Shown: positions 21,118 to 33,700, numbered from the stretch's first letter. The stretch: 64,000 nucleotides of DNA from Suillus spraguei (GCA_016800925.1 JABCPU010000098.1:1-64000); one strand, 5' to 3'. Program-made: numbers and translations. The notes: generated by a model not told the origin, from the letters alone.

Positions 21118-24045
21118 AGGCATTTACGTATCCATTGATGTCAACTCAACTCAATGTTGGAGATCAGCCATTGGAGTCTTAGCACTTGACAAATCGATAG
21201 TGTGGGATGACACTCAGGCTGTGAGTCGTGACCCTGTCAAGTAGAGACATTTGAATGCGATGTGAAGACTGATCATCCGTTTGTAGATCGATACACGAGT
21301 CATCCCAATTGTCAGTAGAAATCAGGGCGTCCTTTGAGGCCGATCGCATGTTAGACAATGGTGAAGTCATCGGACAACTTGAAACACCATGGAAGGATTT
21401 GCTCGATTCCGGAGATAAGCCCTTCGGTAAGTGATTTATTTCTCGCTCACGGACACCTATTAATATGTTGTAGATATCTCCTTCCCGCCCGTCCGTGATG
21501 TTCATCCTTCTCTTACACTGAAGGCTACTGTCGTACATGTATATGACAATCAGGATGACGCACTGTTTGATGTGAGCGATACTAGCCTCTGTACTATTAG
21601 CTTATGTTGACGGAATATAGAATGTAGTCCATCGTTGAATGCCAGATTGCTCGACACGCGGATGCAGGGCACTCGCGATTTGCCACATACGTGACAAGCG
21701 AGATCTTCTCACCTGGTAGATGCTGTGGAGCATTTTCAGTTGGTTCTGGACCGGTGTCCGGTCAGCCATCTTGACCGTGCGGTAGCTCTTACCAACCTCG
21801 CGTGTTCCCGCCTTGAGGGCTATACTCAAAATTATTTCAAAGACATTGATTCTATCACCGCTCTCTTCTGCGAAGCCCTTGCATTGCGTCCGCAGGGCCA
21901 CATCGATCCTCCATTATATCTTTATCACCTCGCCTTAGCGCTGGTCTGGTGCTGCCGCAAGGACATTGCCATCCCCGTCTATATTCGTGAATTCACGCAA
22001 CTGTACTTCAATCTGCTGTCGCTCTGCCCAAAGGGCACCTATCTTCATAGCATCACCACAGGCGAGTGGAACCGACGCGTGCTTGAGCTCTGTCTTCTGG
22101 GCAACGAACACCGTCTAGAAGCACTCGACAAGCTTGCATGTGTCCTCCGCACACGCTTTCAACAATACGGCAGCATTAATGATATAGACGAGTGCATACA
22201 GTATGGTCGTGAAGCCGTTTCTCTATGTCCCGTAGGACATCCTGAATGTGATTCTTACCTCAATCACTTGGCATACTCGTTGCGGTGCCGCTTTTATCAC
22301 CAAGGCAACATTCACGACCTCAACGAGGCCATCTCCTTGTATGAAAAAGTGCTGCCCCTGCACGATGTGCACGCACATCGCTATTCCTCATTGAACAACC
22401 TAGGACTCGTCCTCTTCATACGTTTCAAGCAACACAGTGATATTAACGATATCATAAGAGCCATCAGCCTCCATCGCGAGGCACTGACATTGTGTCCGCC
22501 TGGACACAGATCGTAATGACACGATTATGTAATAATATTGCCCTCGCGCTCCAAACTACCAACTAGATGTGAAAAATTAGATACTACCGATGATCTCGAC
22601 GAGACCATCGACCTGTACCGGGATTCACTTCGACTAAGGCCGCACGGCCATCCACATCGCCATATAACTGTTCTTAATTCAGGCTCAGCGCTCTCTTATC
22701 ATTTCATGCACACTCAGGAAAATGTAGATGTCTTTGCCAAAAGTTATTGGAGGCTTTGCCTGCACCCGGATAGATATTTCAGCTACTTGCGGCTAAAGCA
22801 AGCCTACTTGTCTCGTTGCCGGGTGCAACACAATCTCCTCGATTTGTCGCTCGCTGTAGAGAACTTCAGACTGGCATCGCAACATCCCACTAAAGGCTTC
22901 CCACGTCGAATTAAAACAGCCTGGAACTGGGCCACCACAGCAGAACAGCACGATCATACATCGGAGGTCTACAACTTGTGTTCTGACCTTATTGACAGTC
23001 ATTTGGCAGCACGATCGTCGATAATTTCACAGCACGAAGTTGCCGCTACCTTCAGCGGTGCCAGGTCACTGCCTCTAGATGCAGCATCATGTGCCATCCG
23101 CCGTGACAATCTACAGCGCGCAGTCGAACTCGTGGAGCAGGGCCGTGGCCAACATTGGTCATTGGCCTCTTGCCTGATAAGTTCGCTTGAAGACCTCGAG
23201 TTCACGAATCCAAACCTAGCTTACCAGTTCTCGGAGTTCAGCAAGCGTCTTTCTGATGCTCAAAGTTTCGCAGTCAGCATAAACAGAGCTGCTGCTGAAT
23301 GGGCAGAAATACAGTACAGGAGATTTAGCGAGCAGTGGAGGGCAGTGGTAGCTGAAATCCGCAATATCCAAGGTTTCTCGCGGTTCCTGCTCCCGCCGTT
23401 GTAATACAGACTTGCAAGCGGCAGCACGTCATGGTCCAGTCATCATCTTCATTGCGAGTGGAAACTCCCGCAGCGCCATCATCGTCCCGATATCAGGAGA
23501 GCCCCACCACGTTCCTTTGTCATCCATTGGTCCCACAGATCTGAAGGATCAATTCGCCAGGGCGACACAACGCATCTTACATGGGGCCAAAGGAGCCACG
23601 GAATGACCTAATAGTCCTCTTGCGGAAAGTATGGCACGAGATCATGTTGCCCATCGTCGACGTCCTCCAGCATGTCCTTAAAATAAAAACTCACTCGAAT
23701 CTGGCTGTGTCCGACTGTAGCGTTCACATCTATTCCTCTCCACGCAGCTCACCCCTTTCGAATGATGGCAGATCGCTCCAAGGAACCAGGCCTGAAGGAT
23801 CTCTACATTTGTTTCTACACGCCGACACTTTCTGCTCTGATCAGATCTAGCCAGGTGATGAAGAAGCGTGTTCCTCCGTCTTTCGTGATGATCGGACAAA
23901 GTCAACAGGATGCAAAGGCGCTCTTGGGTGTCGACAGCGAGATCGAGCTTGTCGGGAAGCTCGTCCCTGCGACGGCCGACCGAACCACTATTTCTGGCGA
24001 CGCAGCCACGCGAGCAAGTGCACTCCAAGCATTAGAAGTAGTGTT
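21118..24045 (+). pseudogene. decayed C2-TPR-CHAT (AD-TPR type) gene, copy 2, lacking its catalytic end
   Basis: An N-terminal C2-like domain is spread over small exons (GIYVSIDVNSTQCWRS near 21123; FEADRMLDNGEVIGQLETPW near 21335; DISFPPVRDVHPSLTLKATV near 21475). Long open frames then hold TPR units, each with a [E/R]A[V/L]xL.P.GH signature: 21725-22516, broken by tandem stops near 22515, then resuming at about 22560. The pre-CHAT region follows (SEQWRAVVAEIRNIQGFSRF), and one extra base near 23404 shifts the frame after LLPPL. More shifts occur near 23595 and 23700. Similarity ends near 24040 (GDAATRASALQALE), where a TGCCA-rich repeat begins. The catalytic HxxCHG and SACxT blocks are absent. 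This is a dead gene. Confidence 0.8.
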
Positions 24046-24165
24046 GTGGGCGGAACTCTGCCATTCTGCCATGTGGCAGGGTAAAACTGGCATTGCCAGG
24101 CAGATGGCAGAACCTCCCAGGCAGAATGTAGCAGAACTCTTGCACCTGCAGAACCGCAGGAGGAT
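24045..24165. repeat. TGCCA-rich imperfect palindrome at a truncation point
   Basis: Repeated TCTGCCA/TGGCAGA motifs (e.g. CTCTGCCATTCTGCCATGTG) form an imperfect palindrome exactly where the TPR-CHAT homology stops. The inverted relative at about 9145-9215 shares ACATTCTGCC and TTCTGCCATCTGCC. Possibly a small non-autonomous transposon. Confidence 0.4.
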
Positions 24166-24479
24166 GTACTACATGTATCATTTCGGTGTATGATAGCGTG
24201 AATTGAAGCACTTTAGAACTCTCTACGATGGCTACTAAGTCTAGAGGTTAGTCTCTGAACACCCTCGGCGAAAACAACTTCAAAAGCCAAGCCCAACAGA
24301 TACTGGCTATCACATCCAGGTCCACCTTAAGAATGTTGCTGACAGAAAACCAACACAATGCCACCACGCTCACTTGCACATTGCACACAACCTAGACCGA
24401 ACTTCTGGCAATTGATATGGAGGTCGCCAAACAGCTCGAAACCAACTTTGCATTCGGTCCTCCACAGTCTCCAGCAACA

Positions 24480-24770
24480 ATTTCGAAGGTCCCGAATCAA
24501 TCTCACTTGATGGTATTGATGCTAAGTTTACTCAACTCGAAGATATTCGTAATACGGAAGAAACGATGGGCACAGAGTCAGCCTCGGACTGGGATGTGGA
24601 CGAGAAAAGGAAAAGCATCTGATTGCAGCGCATTTACGAGAGATTGGTGCCTGCAGTATTCGAGGATGAAATTACGGTCACAGATTATTATGATACAAAT
24701 GAAGATGGGACGTGGAATATCGATTCTATGTTGCCGTCAACTTACATCGATGTAGTTAGTACTCTTGCGG
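24480..24770 (+). pseudogene. unrecognised ORF remnant with in-frame stop
   Basis: One frame reads ISLDGIDAKFTQLEDIRN and SASDWDVDEKRKSI, then TGA (about 24628), then RIYERLVPAVFEDEITVTDY and WNIDSMLPSTYIDV. The composition on both sides of the single stop is protein-like, suggesting a decayed gene or transposon exon. I do not recognise the family. The rest of 24165-25205 shows nothing I can support. Confidence 0.3.
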
Positions 24771-25205
24771 TGTACATCAAGCTGTGGTAGATATTATCCT
24801 GATACCCTTGTGGTGTAATCATCTTGCTCTCGCATACACGCAAGATGACTCGTCCTACTTTAGCAAAGTTATTAGTCTTCCAACTATCCTTCAAATCCAT
24901 CTGCACCTTAACTACACATCCTCGGTGCAACAACGTCAAGATGGAGGAACAGCTTGTCCAGATTTGCTCACATAGGCATGCTCACTGATCAAATTCGGGG
25001 GCTTATTCGGTGCCTTGAGTGTCCTCCAACGAAAACCAGGGTAAATGATTGAACATTGGATACTGAGGGTTCGTACAATTCTGCCAACAAACAGCGTTCC
25101 TCGTAATTGTCATTATCGCGTGGTAGAGCAAGATTTTTATCTAGAGGTATTATATATATCACAGGTGTCGTCAAAAACCAACGTGCCTCGTATAACTTAG
25201 ATTTA

Positions 25206-26050
25206 TCATATCTTGCCAATAAGCAAGTTCTTTATCATCTCCCGGCCCGTGATGCGAACAGTATGGTATAACGTCGGAACATCCAAGGTAGACGTGAGAA
25301 TATCCGCAAAACCAAAGGGCAACATCAATGGGATCCAGCCTGAAAAATCAAATCAAATTGAGTCAAAACGACAAGTGCCATCTTGAAATGCCACATACCA
25401 CGAGCATACTCAAGCGCGAAGCACCCCTCATGCATCTTGTATTGCTTCGCAGTACCCCTCGGAAGGAAATGCATGTCCCCAGGGACGTACCTCTCCATTT
25501 CTAGTGCACCAGGTCTGAACGCCCACTGCTCGCCAACTAAAATATGGAAGTAGTCATCTGCCGTATGCAGCCCCGTGTGTCCTTCAGTGCCTAGAGGGGT
25601 ACCAAAAATGATGAGGTACTCAGTGATGGACGCGTGGATGATGTACATTGCGCCCATTGCGCCTCCAGCATTGTTGAATACCCACTCTGAGGCGTCCGCG
25701 TTAAGGGAGATGACAGGGGACTCGAGTTGTGGGTATGTAGAGGTGAGGTTGGTAACAATGTGGTTGATCATGCCTTGGGGGTCGTTCGGTGAAATGGAGA
25801 TGGCTTCTTGCGCAAGCTCATGGAGGAACTTGGGCTCCAGGACATACCACCGGTCCTGTGGTCGAGGTCACTTGATGCGGTTTGAAGAGTTGGAGTAGTG
25901 ACTGACCTTGATACCATCAAGCCAGGAAAATGTTGCAGCGAGGAGTAGCAATGCAACTATACGTGTCATCCACTTCGTGAAGTTGTTTTGCGGTTTTGGT
26001 AAGGGCTGCTCGGCAGTTGCGCCCGCGCTTCCTGACTGTGTTTTTCCCAT
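25206..26050 (-). CDS. ERG2: C-8 sterol isomerase (sigma-1 receptor-like)
   Basis: Three exons (26050-25907, 25855-25399, 25339-25206) give 244 aa with consistent phases. A hydrophobic N-terminal anchor ([20 protein letters not shown], about residues 28-47) places it in the endoplasmic reticulum. The cupin-like ERG2 core includes [38 protein letters not shown] and [20 protein letters not shown], and ends with [17 protein letters not shown]. The enzyme shifts the Delta8 double bond of fecosterol to Delta7 in ergosterol synthesis. All the conserved blocks I expect are intact. The family is normally 220-250 aa, so this gene looks complete. Confidence 0.95.
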
Positions 26051-26721
26051 TGCGAATTCTGTGTTATTTTGACGTTTCCTTGTAGCCTGGGACAGAATGA
26101 AAGAAATGATCTGGAACAACTGCAGCAACCAGTGAACAACGTGAATTATAAAAGCTCCCGCAGTTGAACATCAAGCTTATAAAGGCCTGAATCAGAAAAT
26201 CAAATTAAATAAATATAAATGGTACGAGGCACGCGCACGTGATGCATGCAGCTTAAAATTGAGTTATCAGAGTTGTGATGTGCGAAGACGTGTTCCAGAT
26301 CCGATGACTCGCTGTTCTCATGTAACGTTGTCTTATACGCTGATATCAGATTATAACAACCTATCATTGTAGTAAGGTAACATTATAGTGTAGTATAAAC
26401 GCGACAACCGCGTCAATCGACTGGACATCAGTGTGAAGTTGGAAGTGAAAAAAGAGCATGCATGAGTGACCGGCATCGATATTAATGTGTAATTGGCTCA
26501 TGGGACGCGCTCGTGTGGCTTGGAATCTGATGAGTACATGCTGAACTTTGTCAGACTTTACGATGGCAGGGAATCGTGCATGCTGCATGCTAGGATCTCA
26601 CCTATTAGGAGAACAGGATCCAAGGGATGCATTCCAGAGTAAAAAAAATGATATAGAAGACCAAGTACTATAAAAATACAAATACATCCTACACCGAATA
26701 CCGAAAATAAATCGAATAAGA
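26051..26721. other. intergenic region between ERG2 and H2A
   Basis: Only short minus-strand open frames without domains. It contains the ERG2 upstream region, since ERG2 is transcribed away from it, and the H2A 3' end. Nothing else is supported. Confidence 0.5.
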
Positions 26722-27247
26722 TTATACTTCCTGGCTCTCCTTCTTGCCCTTTGCACTTTTACTGGGTAGTAGTTCAGGGTTGATGAAAGGAACGACACCA
26801 CCCTGTGAGATGACGACGTCTCCAAGGAGCTTGTTCAGCCTATGGAAAAAGTGAGTTAGATAGTGCCAAACAACTATAAAATGTTTGCGTACTCTTCGTC
26901 ATTTCGGATGGCAAGTTGCAAATGTCTAGGAACGATACGTTGCTTCTTGTTATCGCGGGCTGCGTTACCGGCGAGCTCTAGGATCTCGGCGGCTAGATAC
27001 TCTAGTACCGCTGCAAGGTAAACTTTCAATCAAGTTAGCATAGACGTCTGAGTAATTAAATTTAGTGAGACTTACCAGGTGCGCCAGCACCAACGCGCTG
27101 TGCGTAGTTGCCCTTCTTCAAGAGACGGTGAACACGACCGACGGGGAATTGAAGACCGGCTTTGGCTGAACGCGACTGAGACTTTGATGAAGATTCACCG
27201 GAAGCTTTGCCACCAGACTTGGCTTTTCCACCGACTTTGCCAGACAT
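26722..27247 (-). CDS. HTA1: histone H2A
   Basis: Three exons (27247-27076, 27022-26893, 26839-26722) give 139 aa with consistent phases. The basic N-tail leads into [20 protein letters not shown], and the histone fold continues with [40 protein letters not shown] and [19 protein letters not shown]. The C-terminus is GKKESQEV: the SQE motif is the damage-phosphorylation site of fungal H2A (H2AX-like). The last residue is Val, where Leu is common in fungi. It is divergently paired with H2B across 254 bp, the usual fungal arrangement for S-phase co-expression. Confidence 0.97.
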
Positions 27248-27501
27248 GATAGATTGAGGAGTGTTGTATGTACAGAGTACGACGACGATGTGGGAGCCGA
27301 AATAGGGGAGCCGCGATCAATGGACGCCTGTATTTATACTGGCAACACGTGATTTTATAAAATAAGGTTCAGCAATCAACAAAGACGCGTTGGTCGAGGT
27401 ACCAAATAAGACCATACGCGTCACAAACGATAAATACAACGCCTTCTTCCAATCATTTACATTCACACACATTCACATTACCCCTCATCCCACTTCATCA
27501 A
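27248..27501. promoter_or_regulatory. divergent H2A/H2B promoter with two ACGCGT boxes
   Basis: This 254-bp region separates the two histone starts. It holds two perfect ACGCGT hexamers (27385-27390 and 27416-27421), the MCB site bound by MBF/DSC1-type factors in G1/S gene control. A TATA-like TATAAATA faces H2A (minus strand, about 27330-27340), and a GATAAATA faces H2B (about 27429). The spacing suits a bidirectional S-phase promoter. Factor binding is inferred from other fungi. Confidence 0.6.
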
Positions 27502-28104
27502 ATGGCACCTAAACCAGTCTCGACCGCCTCCAAGGCACCTGCTTCTACTGCTGCCTCAAAGGCACCTGCAAAGACTACCGACAAGGCTAAGAAGGCTACC
27601 AAGACTTCTTCAGCCGCTGCTGCTGGGGCTGACGGCGAGAAGAAGAAGCGTCGTAAAGTTCGCAAGGAGACCTACTCTAGCTACATCTACAAGGGTACGT
27701 ACCATTCAGATCTCTGACAGTTCCAGGTCTTACTTTGCTCGCAGTGTTGAGGCAGGTGCACCCTGATACCGGTATCTCCAACAAGGCCATGGCCATCCTG
27801 AACTCATTCGTCAATGACATTTTTGAGCGCATCGCAACTGAAGCATCCAGTGTGTACTATCTGATAGCCCCATTCAACATTCCTGACCTCTTCCCTTCAG
27901 AACTCGCTGCTTACTCCAAAAAATCAACAATATCGTCTCGGGAGATCCAAACATCTGTACGACTCATTCTGCCTGGTGAACTTGCCAAGCACGCCATCTC
28001 GGAAGGCACCAAGAGTGTCACCAAGGTCAGTTCTTTCACTTTCATATCGTCTCTATCATACTCATCTGTTACATCTGCAGTTCTCGAGCTCATCAGCGAA
28101 GTAG
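27502..28104 (+). CDS. HTB1: histone H2B
   Basis: Four exons (27502-27694, 27745-27849, 27901-28025, 28081-28104) give 148 aa with all phases consistent. A Lys/Ala/Thr-rich tail ([19 protein letters not shown]) leads to [20 protein letters not shown]. The fold continues with [40 protein letters not shown] and [20 protein letters not shown]. It ends [16 protein letters not shown], where VTK marks the ubiquitylated Lys region. The last exon is only 24 nt. It pairs with the divergent H2A gene to form nucleosomal H2A-H2B dimers. Confidence 0.97.
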
Positions 28105-29205
28105 ACTTATCCTTGATTATTTCTGTTGTGGTCTCGTTGGCCAGCATGTGCTGTTGTATTTTAGATGTATCATTTACATTATTTTAATCTACTCTTTGAT
28201 CGGGAACCTGCGAAATGTGCCAACTCTTCAAGTAATGAGTCCTGGGTGAGCGTCACTAGAGACCAGTGCTTGGTGACAATGACGTAAGGATGTGATGTCT
28301 GCAGGAGGTCACGTAGTATAACATAGTTTCAACTTCAACTCGAAGATCCAAGTCGTCGTCCATAGTCCTCATGTTTGGTGGCCCCGTGAATGCCCTCGTT
28401 CGATAGTCAGTAGGCTTCTGTGACTCGGATCTTATATGATAATGGAACACTAGCTGATGCGGGGACACGCACGAGTCGGTGGGGGTCACAGTTTTGTGCA
28501 ATGATTGGCGCGGGCCGAAACTCATCTTGCTCCTTGTACGGTGAGTCTCTTAATCAAGATCTTACTAGTCATGTCCCCTTGAAAAGTCAATCAGTTTCAT
28601 GACCCAGTAAAACTGGTATCAAAAGCTGTCCTTGCTTCTGGCTTGGGCATGAGGTGTTAATTACCGTGACATCGTTCGTTCGGTTCTTTAGACAATAGGC
28701 ACGTTCTCGATCATTGCGACCCCACCTTCGGCTCACGAACTTAGATTCTAGTATTCGGAGGTCATCTCGGGTGATCACTGATCAGGCTGGTTGAGCTTCC
28801 CTGCGCCTGCATGTGATAGATACTCCGTAATGCGTTAGTACTACTATCTCATATCCGATTTATTGGACAACAGCGTGTTCCCTTGTGTGTCAACAGACGT
28901 AAAATGTGATCCAACGTCGGTCACCGGTCCCCCCACACTCTGATACCGGCCAGGCACATTGCTCCCTAATCGACAGGCTTCCCTGCAGGCAGAACCTCGT
29001 GATGGTCTTGATATCGTATTTCGTGACTTATCCAGTGGTGATGAACTCCGTTTCTATCCAGACCATCTGATGGGTCAGGTTCGGGGTAGCCTAACAAATC
29101 GTACTAGCGGGTTATTCGCTACCGCTTATCTACCCATCTTCATGCACGTATAAATGGCCTAGGAAAATTCGCCCTCAATCCACTCCCAAGAACTGTAGCA
29201 CTACC
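28105..29205. other. intergenic region, no supported gene
   Basis: Nothing recognisable was found in any frame. Short ORFs at 28256-28525 and 28587-28778 (minus) and 28959-29153 (plus) lack domains and splice partners. Confidence 0.5.
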
Positions 29206-30290
29206 ATGTCTGATTATCCCACCCAAGCAAACCACCGACTCAACGAGTCAGCGGCTACCCATGATGTTCCTGCGCAGACCTTAGCCACGATGGTCACATC
29301 GATGCAGGTCCCAATGATGATATCCTCCAGAGCATGTCCTCGTACTTTATCTATCGGCTCACCATACTCACCTCATACCTACAGGGACCTCGTCAATCGT
29401 CTCATTCGGGACAACCAAGACCTTTGGAACCAATTGCTTTTCAACACTTTTGTCGAGGAGATGCTTGTTGCACCCGCAGACAACAAGCGCGTTCTTGAAG
29501 GTTTCAAATGGTACATGATCGTACGTTACTCGATACCTGTCGACGTGTCAAGCCGTAGTTCATCACTTCGCACACTCAGCAAGATTTCTTCTACTGCGTG
29601 CAACTCATAGCATACAACGCCGATCGCGCTGCAAAAGCCCCTGACCCAACGACATATGAGAAATTGACCAAAACTCTCAACAACACGCTGACGCAATGGG
29701 CACCCAGCGCCCTCAAAACTTGCACCGATGCCGATAAGCTGAACATCCCAGACGCAGTCGTCTTCGCTGCCAAGCGGGAAGAGGCAACTGAAAAGTACAC
29801 AAAGTTTATCTCTGATACTGCGGAGGATGAGAACTGGGTCGTCTCTTTACTCGCTCAGGTCCCCGGTATTCAGGTTCGTGAGGGATATCTTGTTGCATGA
29901 GGTCGATTTGCTGACTTGATCGTCAGTCGTACTATGCGATTGCTCGTTACCTCAAAGAAAATGCTGTCGACAAAGGTCAGTAACATCACCTTCTAGCAGT
30001 ATACAAGCCTCCAACTGATCTATTTATGTTTCTAGACAGTACATGGTACAAACTATGGGCTGTCGAGAACGCCAAGCACTACAAGTCCACAGTTGAACAA
30101 ATCAGTGAGGAATTGATGCGCCATGGAAACTCTACTCGATCATTGACGCTGTTTTTGCATAGATTTCTTCAAGGCCAACTATGAGAGCTGGAAGGACACT
30201 CCTTATGAGAAATTGACCAAGATCTTTAGAACGGCGTGTCAATGCGAGATCGATTTGTGGGCCGTGGCGCTGAACAGACCCGTGGAATGA
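29206..30290 (+). CDS. TENA/THI-4 (PQQC-like, heme-oxygenase fold) domain protein
   Basis: Five exons (29206-29520, 29580-29873, 29927-29975, 30036-30104, 30163-30290) give 284 aa with consistent phases. After a poorly conserved N-terminus of about 70 residues, the all-helical domain begins YRDLVNRLIRDNQDLWNQLL. It runs through FNTFVEEMLVAPADNKRVLE and GFKWYMIQDFFYCVQLIAYN, and ends with FFKANYESWKDTPYEKLTK. The pattern LW..ll...FV.eM......Fk.YMiQDffY is that of TenA/Thi-4 proteins, which hydrolyse thiamin breakdown products in thiamin salvage. Many fungal members have unknown substrates, so I do not claim thiaminase activity. Confidence 0.75.
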
Positions 30291-30718
30291 AAGGTCTCAA
30301 ACATGGGGACCAAGTGTGTAGTAGTATCAAATTGGAATGTACCAGGCGCGTCAATGTCAAAACATTAGTTTGTCGACGCAACGCGAGATCAGCTTGTGCC
30401 GACTCCGATATATAAAACTGAGGTCATTACAAATGACAGGTCTCGATTGCGACGATAGGTGGTGAGCCAGTTCCTAGCGTACAGAAAGATCAAATAGACG
30501 AAACTTAATTACGAAGTACTAGAAACATGAATTAGGAAACGATATCAACAATCAAGAAAATATAGGTATGCACAGATGTTTGCAGTAGGTATGATGCTAA
30601 AGATGTACTACAATGCAAAAACAGATGAGCCAACCTCCTACAAATAAGAGAGTCCCGTAGTACAAGTTGTTTTAGCTCTGTCTCTTCACGTTGCTGGGGT
30701 CTGAATCCGGTCGATGAG

Positions 30719-33700
30719 TTAGGCCCGCCCTTCGGGGTACATGGCCCCCTTCTGTGGTTGTAAACCGACTTGGTTGAGGCGATACCGTCCGCCGCGCTTC
30801 CCTGTATCCGCGGTCGCTGTCAATATGTTGTACCTCCTGCATCGATTTAGGCGCAGGAGAAACCATCCCTGCGCAAGCCGAGGAACCCCTTGACTGGTTC
30901 TCTCCCTCCTTACTAGAATGAAATTCGCTTCCATCTTTAAATATTTCTTTCGCGATGCTGCAGACGGGCGGGAAGTAACCTGTATCATTATCCGGCCACC
31001 CTGTGGAGGGAAATAATCGCCCCCAGAGTTCAGGGGATGGCCATGATTGCGCCATTGCTCGTCTGCATGGACAGGGGCTCCTGGAGCTGGGTTGATCCAT
31101 GGTGCGTGCGGCCAAAAAGCACCAGGTGTCATCGTCACGCCGGGCGTCATCGGTACCCCACCAGGCGTCAGCGGCACCATCGTCACTGATGACGGGTATC
31201 CAGTGGACATGGGCACCATGATACCAGGTGAAAGAGGAATTCCGGGGGAGAACATGTGTGAAGGCAGGTGCGACGAGTACGGAACTTGGGAATGTGGCGG
31301 AAGGTGGTATTGGGATGATGGCGGGGGAGCCTCCGTCCGGCATTCTGTTGCCTGACCCTGAGAACTCTCATTATTTGAGCTCTGCTGCTCTGTGGTGTTG
31401 ACGCGCCCATTAGTTGGCTGCAAGAATGTAAATGGCGGCATGCTTGGAGTGATGGGAGGTAGGCCATGTGGCGTTATGACACCATAGTGCATATGATAAG
31501 GGGAGTGTAGCGGGCTTATCGCAGGGTGATGTATAGGGCTACGCACACCCGGATGGTGCAATGGACTCATGGGATGAGGTGGCGGATAGCCAGCATGATA
31601 CATTGGACTATGTGGGTGGGGCGGATGGTATGGGGACAGCACCGGTGGATGCGGAAGTGTAAATGTACATGGAGGAGGTAGCGCGATAGGTCCAGGTTGT
31701 CGGCGGGAGGACGCCTGCGATGGCTTCTGTGGTAGTGTTTGCTTCTGCGGAGATGGGGATGCAGACTTCTGATTTGGTGAAGATGTTTTGTTTTTCTCTG
31801 CGGCCTTGGAAGCCAGCGCCTTGGACCTTCGTAAACCCAAAGATCCGAGTACGGTTGCAGTGGCGTCGGTGTTTCCTGACCCCTCCAAGTTGGCTGGCGT
31901 GGATCCTTGGCTTGGTTCAACCTCTGAAGCACCCCACAAAGATTGAGACTTTTTCGATAAGTCTGAATTGAGGATCGAATGCGCAAGCATAACAGATTTA
32001 GGCGAAGTCTGTCGGGGACTCGACATACTTGGCCATCCCCCACCTGCCGGAGGGGACGTTGACGTGGTATCACTGCCTACGTCCGACTTAGGACGAGCCA
32101 GTGTATGCGGTAGGGGAAAAGCCGAGCTCGAACTCGAACCCAAGTTCTCCCGCGATGTGCCCATACTGACAGGATGGCCCACAGACTCCTGCCCCTCTTG
32201 TTCACTATCAAAGAATGGCTCGTTCAATAGCGAGCTCGCATTGAATGTAGGGCGCCGCGCAGAACCGCCACTAAAGGACGGGCGCTGAGACGTGGAGCTA
32301 AAGGTAGGGCGTTGGGATGTCGAAGAGCTGAACGACGGTCGCTGAGATTGCGATGAACCAAACGAGGGCCGCTGCGAGAAGTTCGTGCCATCAGTCAATG
32401 AGGATGCTGTACTAAAGCTTTGCCGTGATGACCCTGATGAAGTTGTTGTGGTATAGCTTTGCGCTTGCGGAGAGCCTGCAGAGATGCTTGGACGAGGCGA
32501 GCTAGAGCTCGACGTCCGTGATTTATTTGATGATAGCATATGCATTTCGCTCCCGAACTTCGTGTCTGAGTTTAGCTTCAAGCTGAGGGAGTCAGCAACA
32601 CCTGAGTGTGGGGGCAACCTGATGGCAAGCGCATCGGTACCCAGAGGTAGGCTGAGGGGAGCGAAGTTCGTCGAGCCATTGGTTGAGAATCCCAAATGAG
32701 GTGAACTTGTCAACGAATGCGAATGGGTGGGTGTAGGTGCTAGTGAATGGGCTGCTGACGGCGTAAGGGACTGAGTGTGCAGGAGTGCAGGTGAGGGAGA
32801 AGTGAGGGAGGCGGAGGTAAGGGGACTTGAACCGAGAGAAAGGTCGGAGGATCGAGAACCCGACGACGCGACTGAGCGAGTTAACAGTACTTCCAGTTGA
32901 GATGATGCTATGGGGTCTAGATCAGCACGTCTAAACGGATCCATCTGTGGGTGCATTAAAGAATCTAATTGCGAATGCAACAGCCCATCGAGTTTGAGCT
33001 GAGATAGATGTTCGTTTTGTTGGCGTCCCAACTGATGGGACTCCACTTGTAGGGATTGCAGGTGAGATGCAAGAGCATCATACTGTGATAGAGTGGGTGG
33101 GGCTGGTACTTGTACGCCAACAAGAGGTACCGAAGCTGCAGACGGCGAGAATTTATCGTAGTGGACCTTCAATGGTCGTCCATTGAATTCATACCTAGAA
33201 TAGATCATAATCACGGATAGTCAGCACATGAGCCAGGATCAATTAACAGAACACGAAGGCATCGAAGGGTTCCTATCGCGTGTAGGGCGGCAACATGTAA
33301 CATGACTACACAGCGAAAATATTTTATGGTCAAGATTTGAACAAGAGAGGGATGTTCATATGAACCCGAAAAGCGCATCGTACGTTATGAAGGCAGCCAC
33401 GCACCCATCAAACGTCCTACGTGCGCGCTCAGCACCGTCTTCCGTAACAAAGCTGACTGTTCCGAACCCGCGGGACCGCCCATCAGGCCCAACGGTAACA
33501 TCTGCCCGAGCAACAGCACCAGCGGCACGAAATAGGTCCTTCAAATCCTGCCATTGGATATGGAATGGAAGCTGAAGTAGAAGGGAGGTGAGCAAATACA
33601 CTGGTGGCACCAGAAGCAAAAAGTAGCTCGAGAGAGAGATATTTAGGGATGATAATGGTACAAGGTCACTTGTATAGACTCGAATCTCACATGATGATCA

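Noticed and set aside
31567..32073. 168-codon minus-strand ORF in the RRM gene tail
   Set aside because: It overlaps the Pro/His-rich low-complexity frame of the RRM protein and is a compositional shadow.
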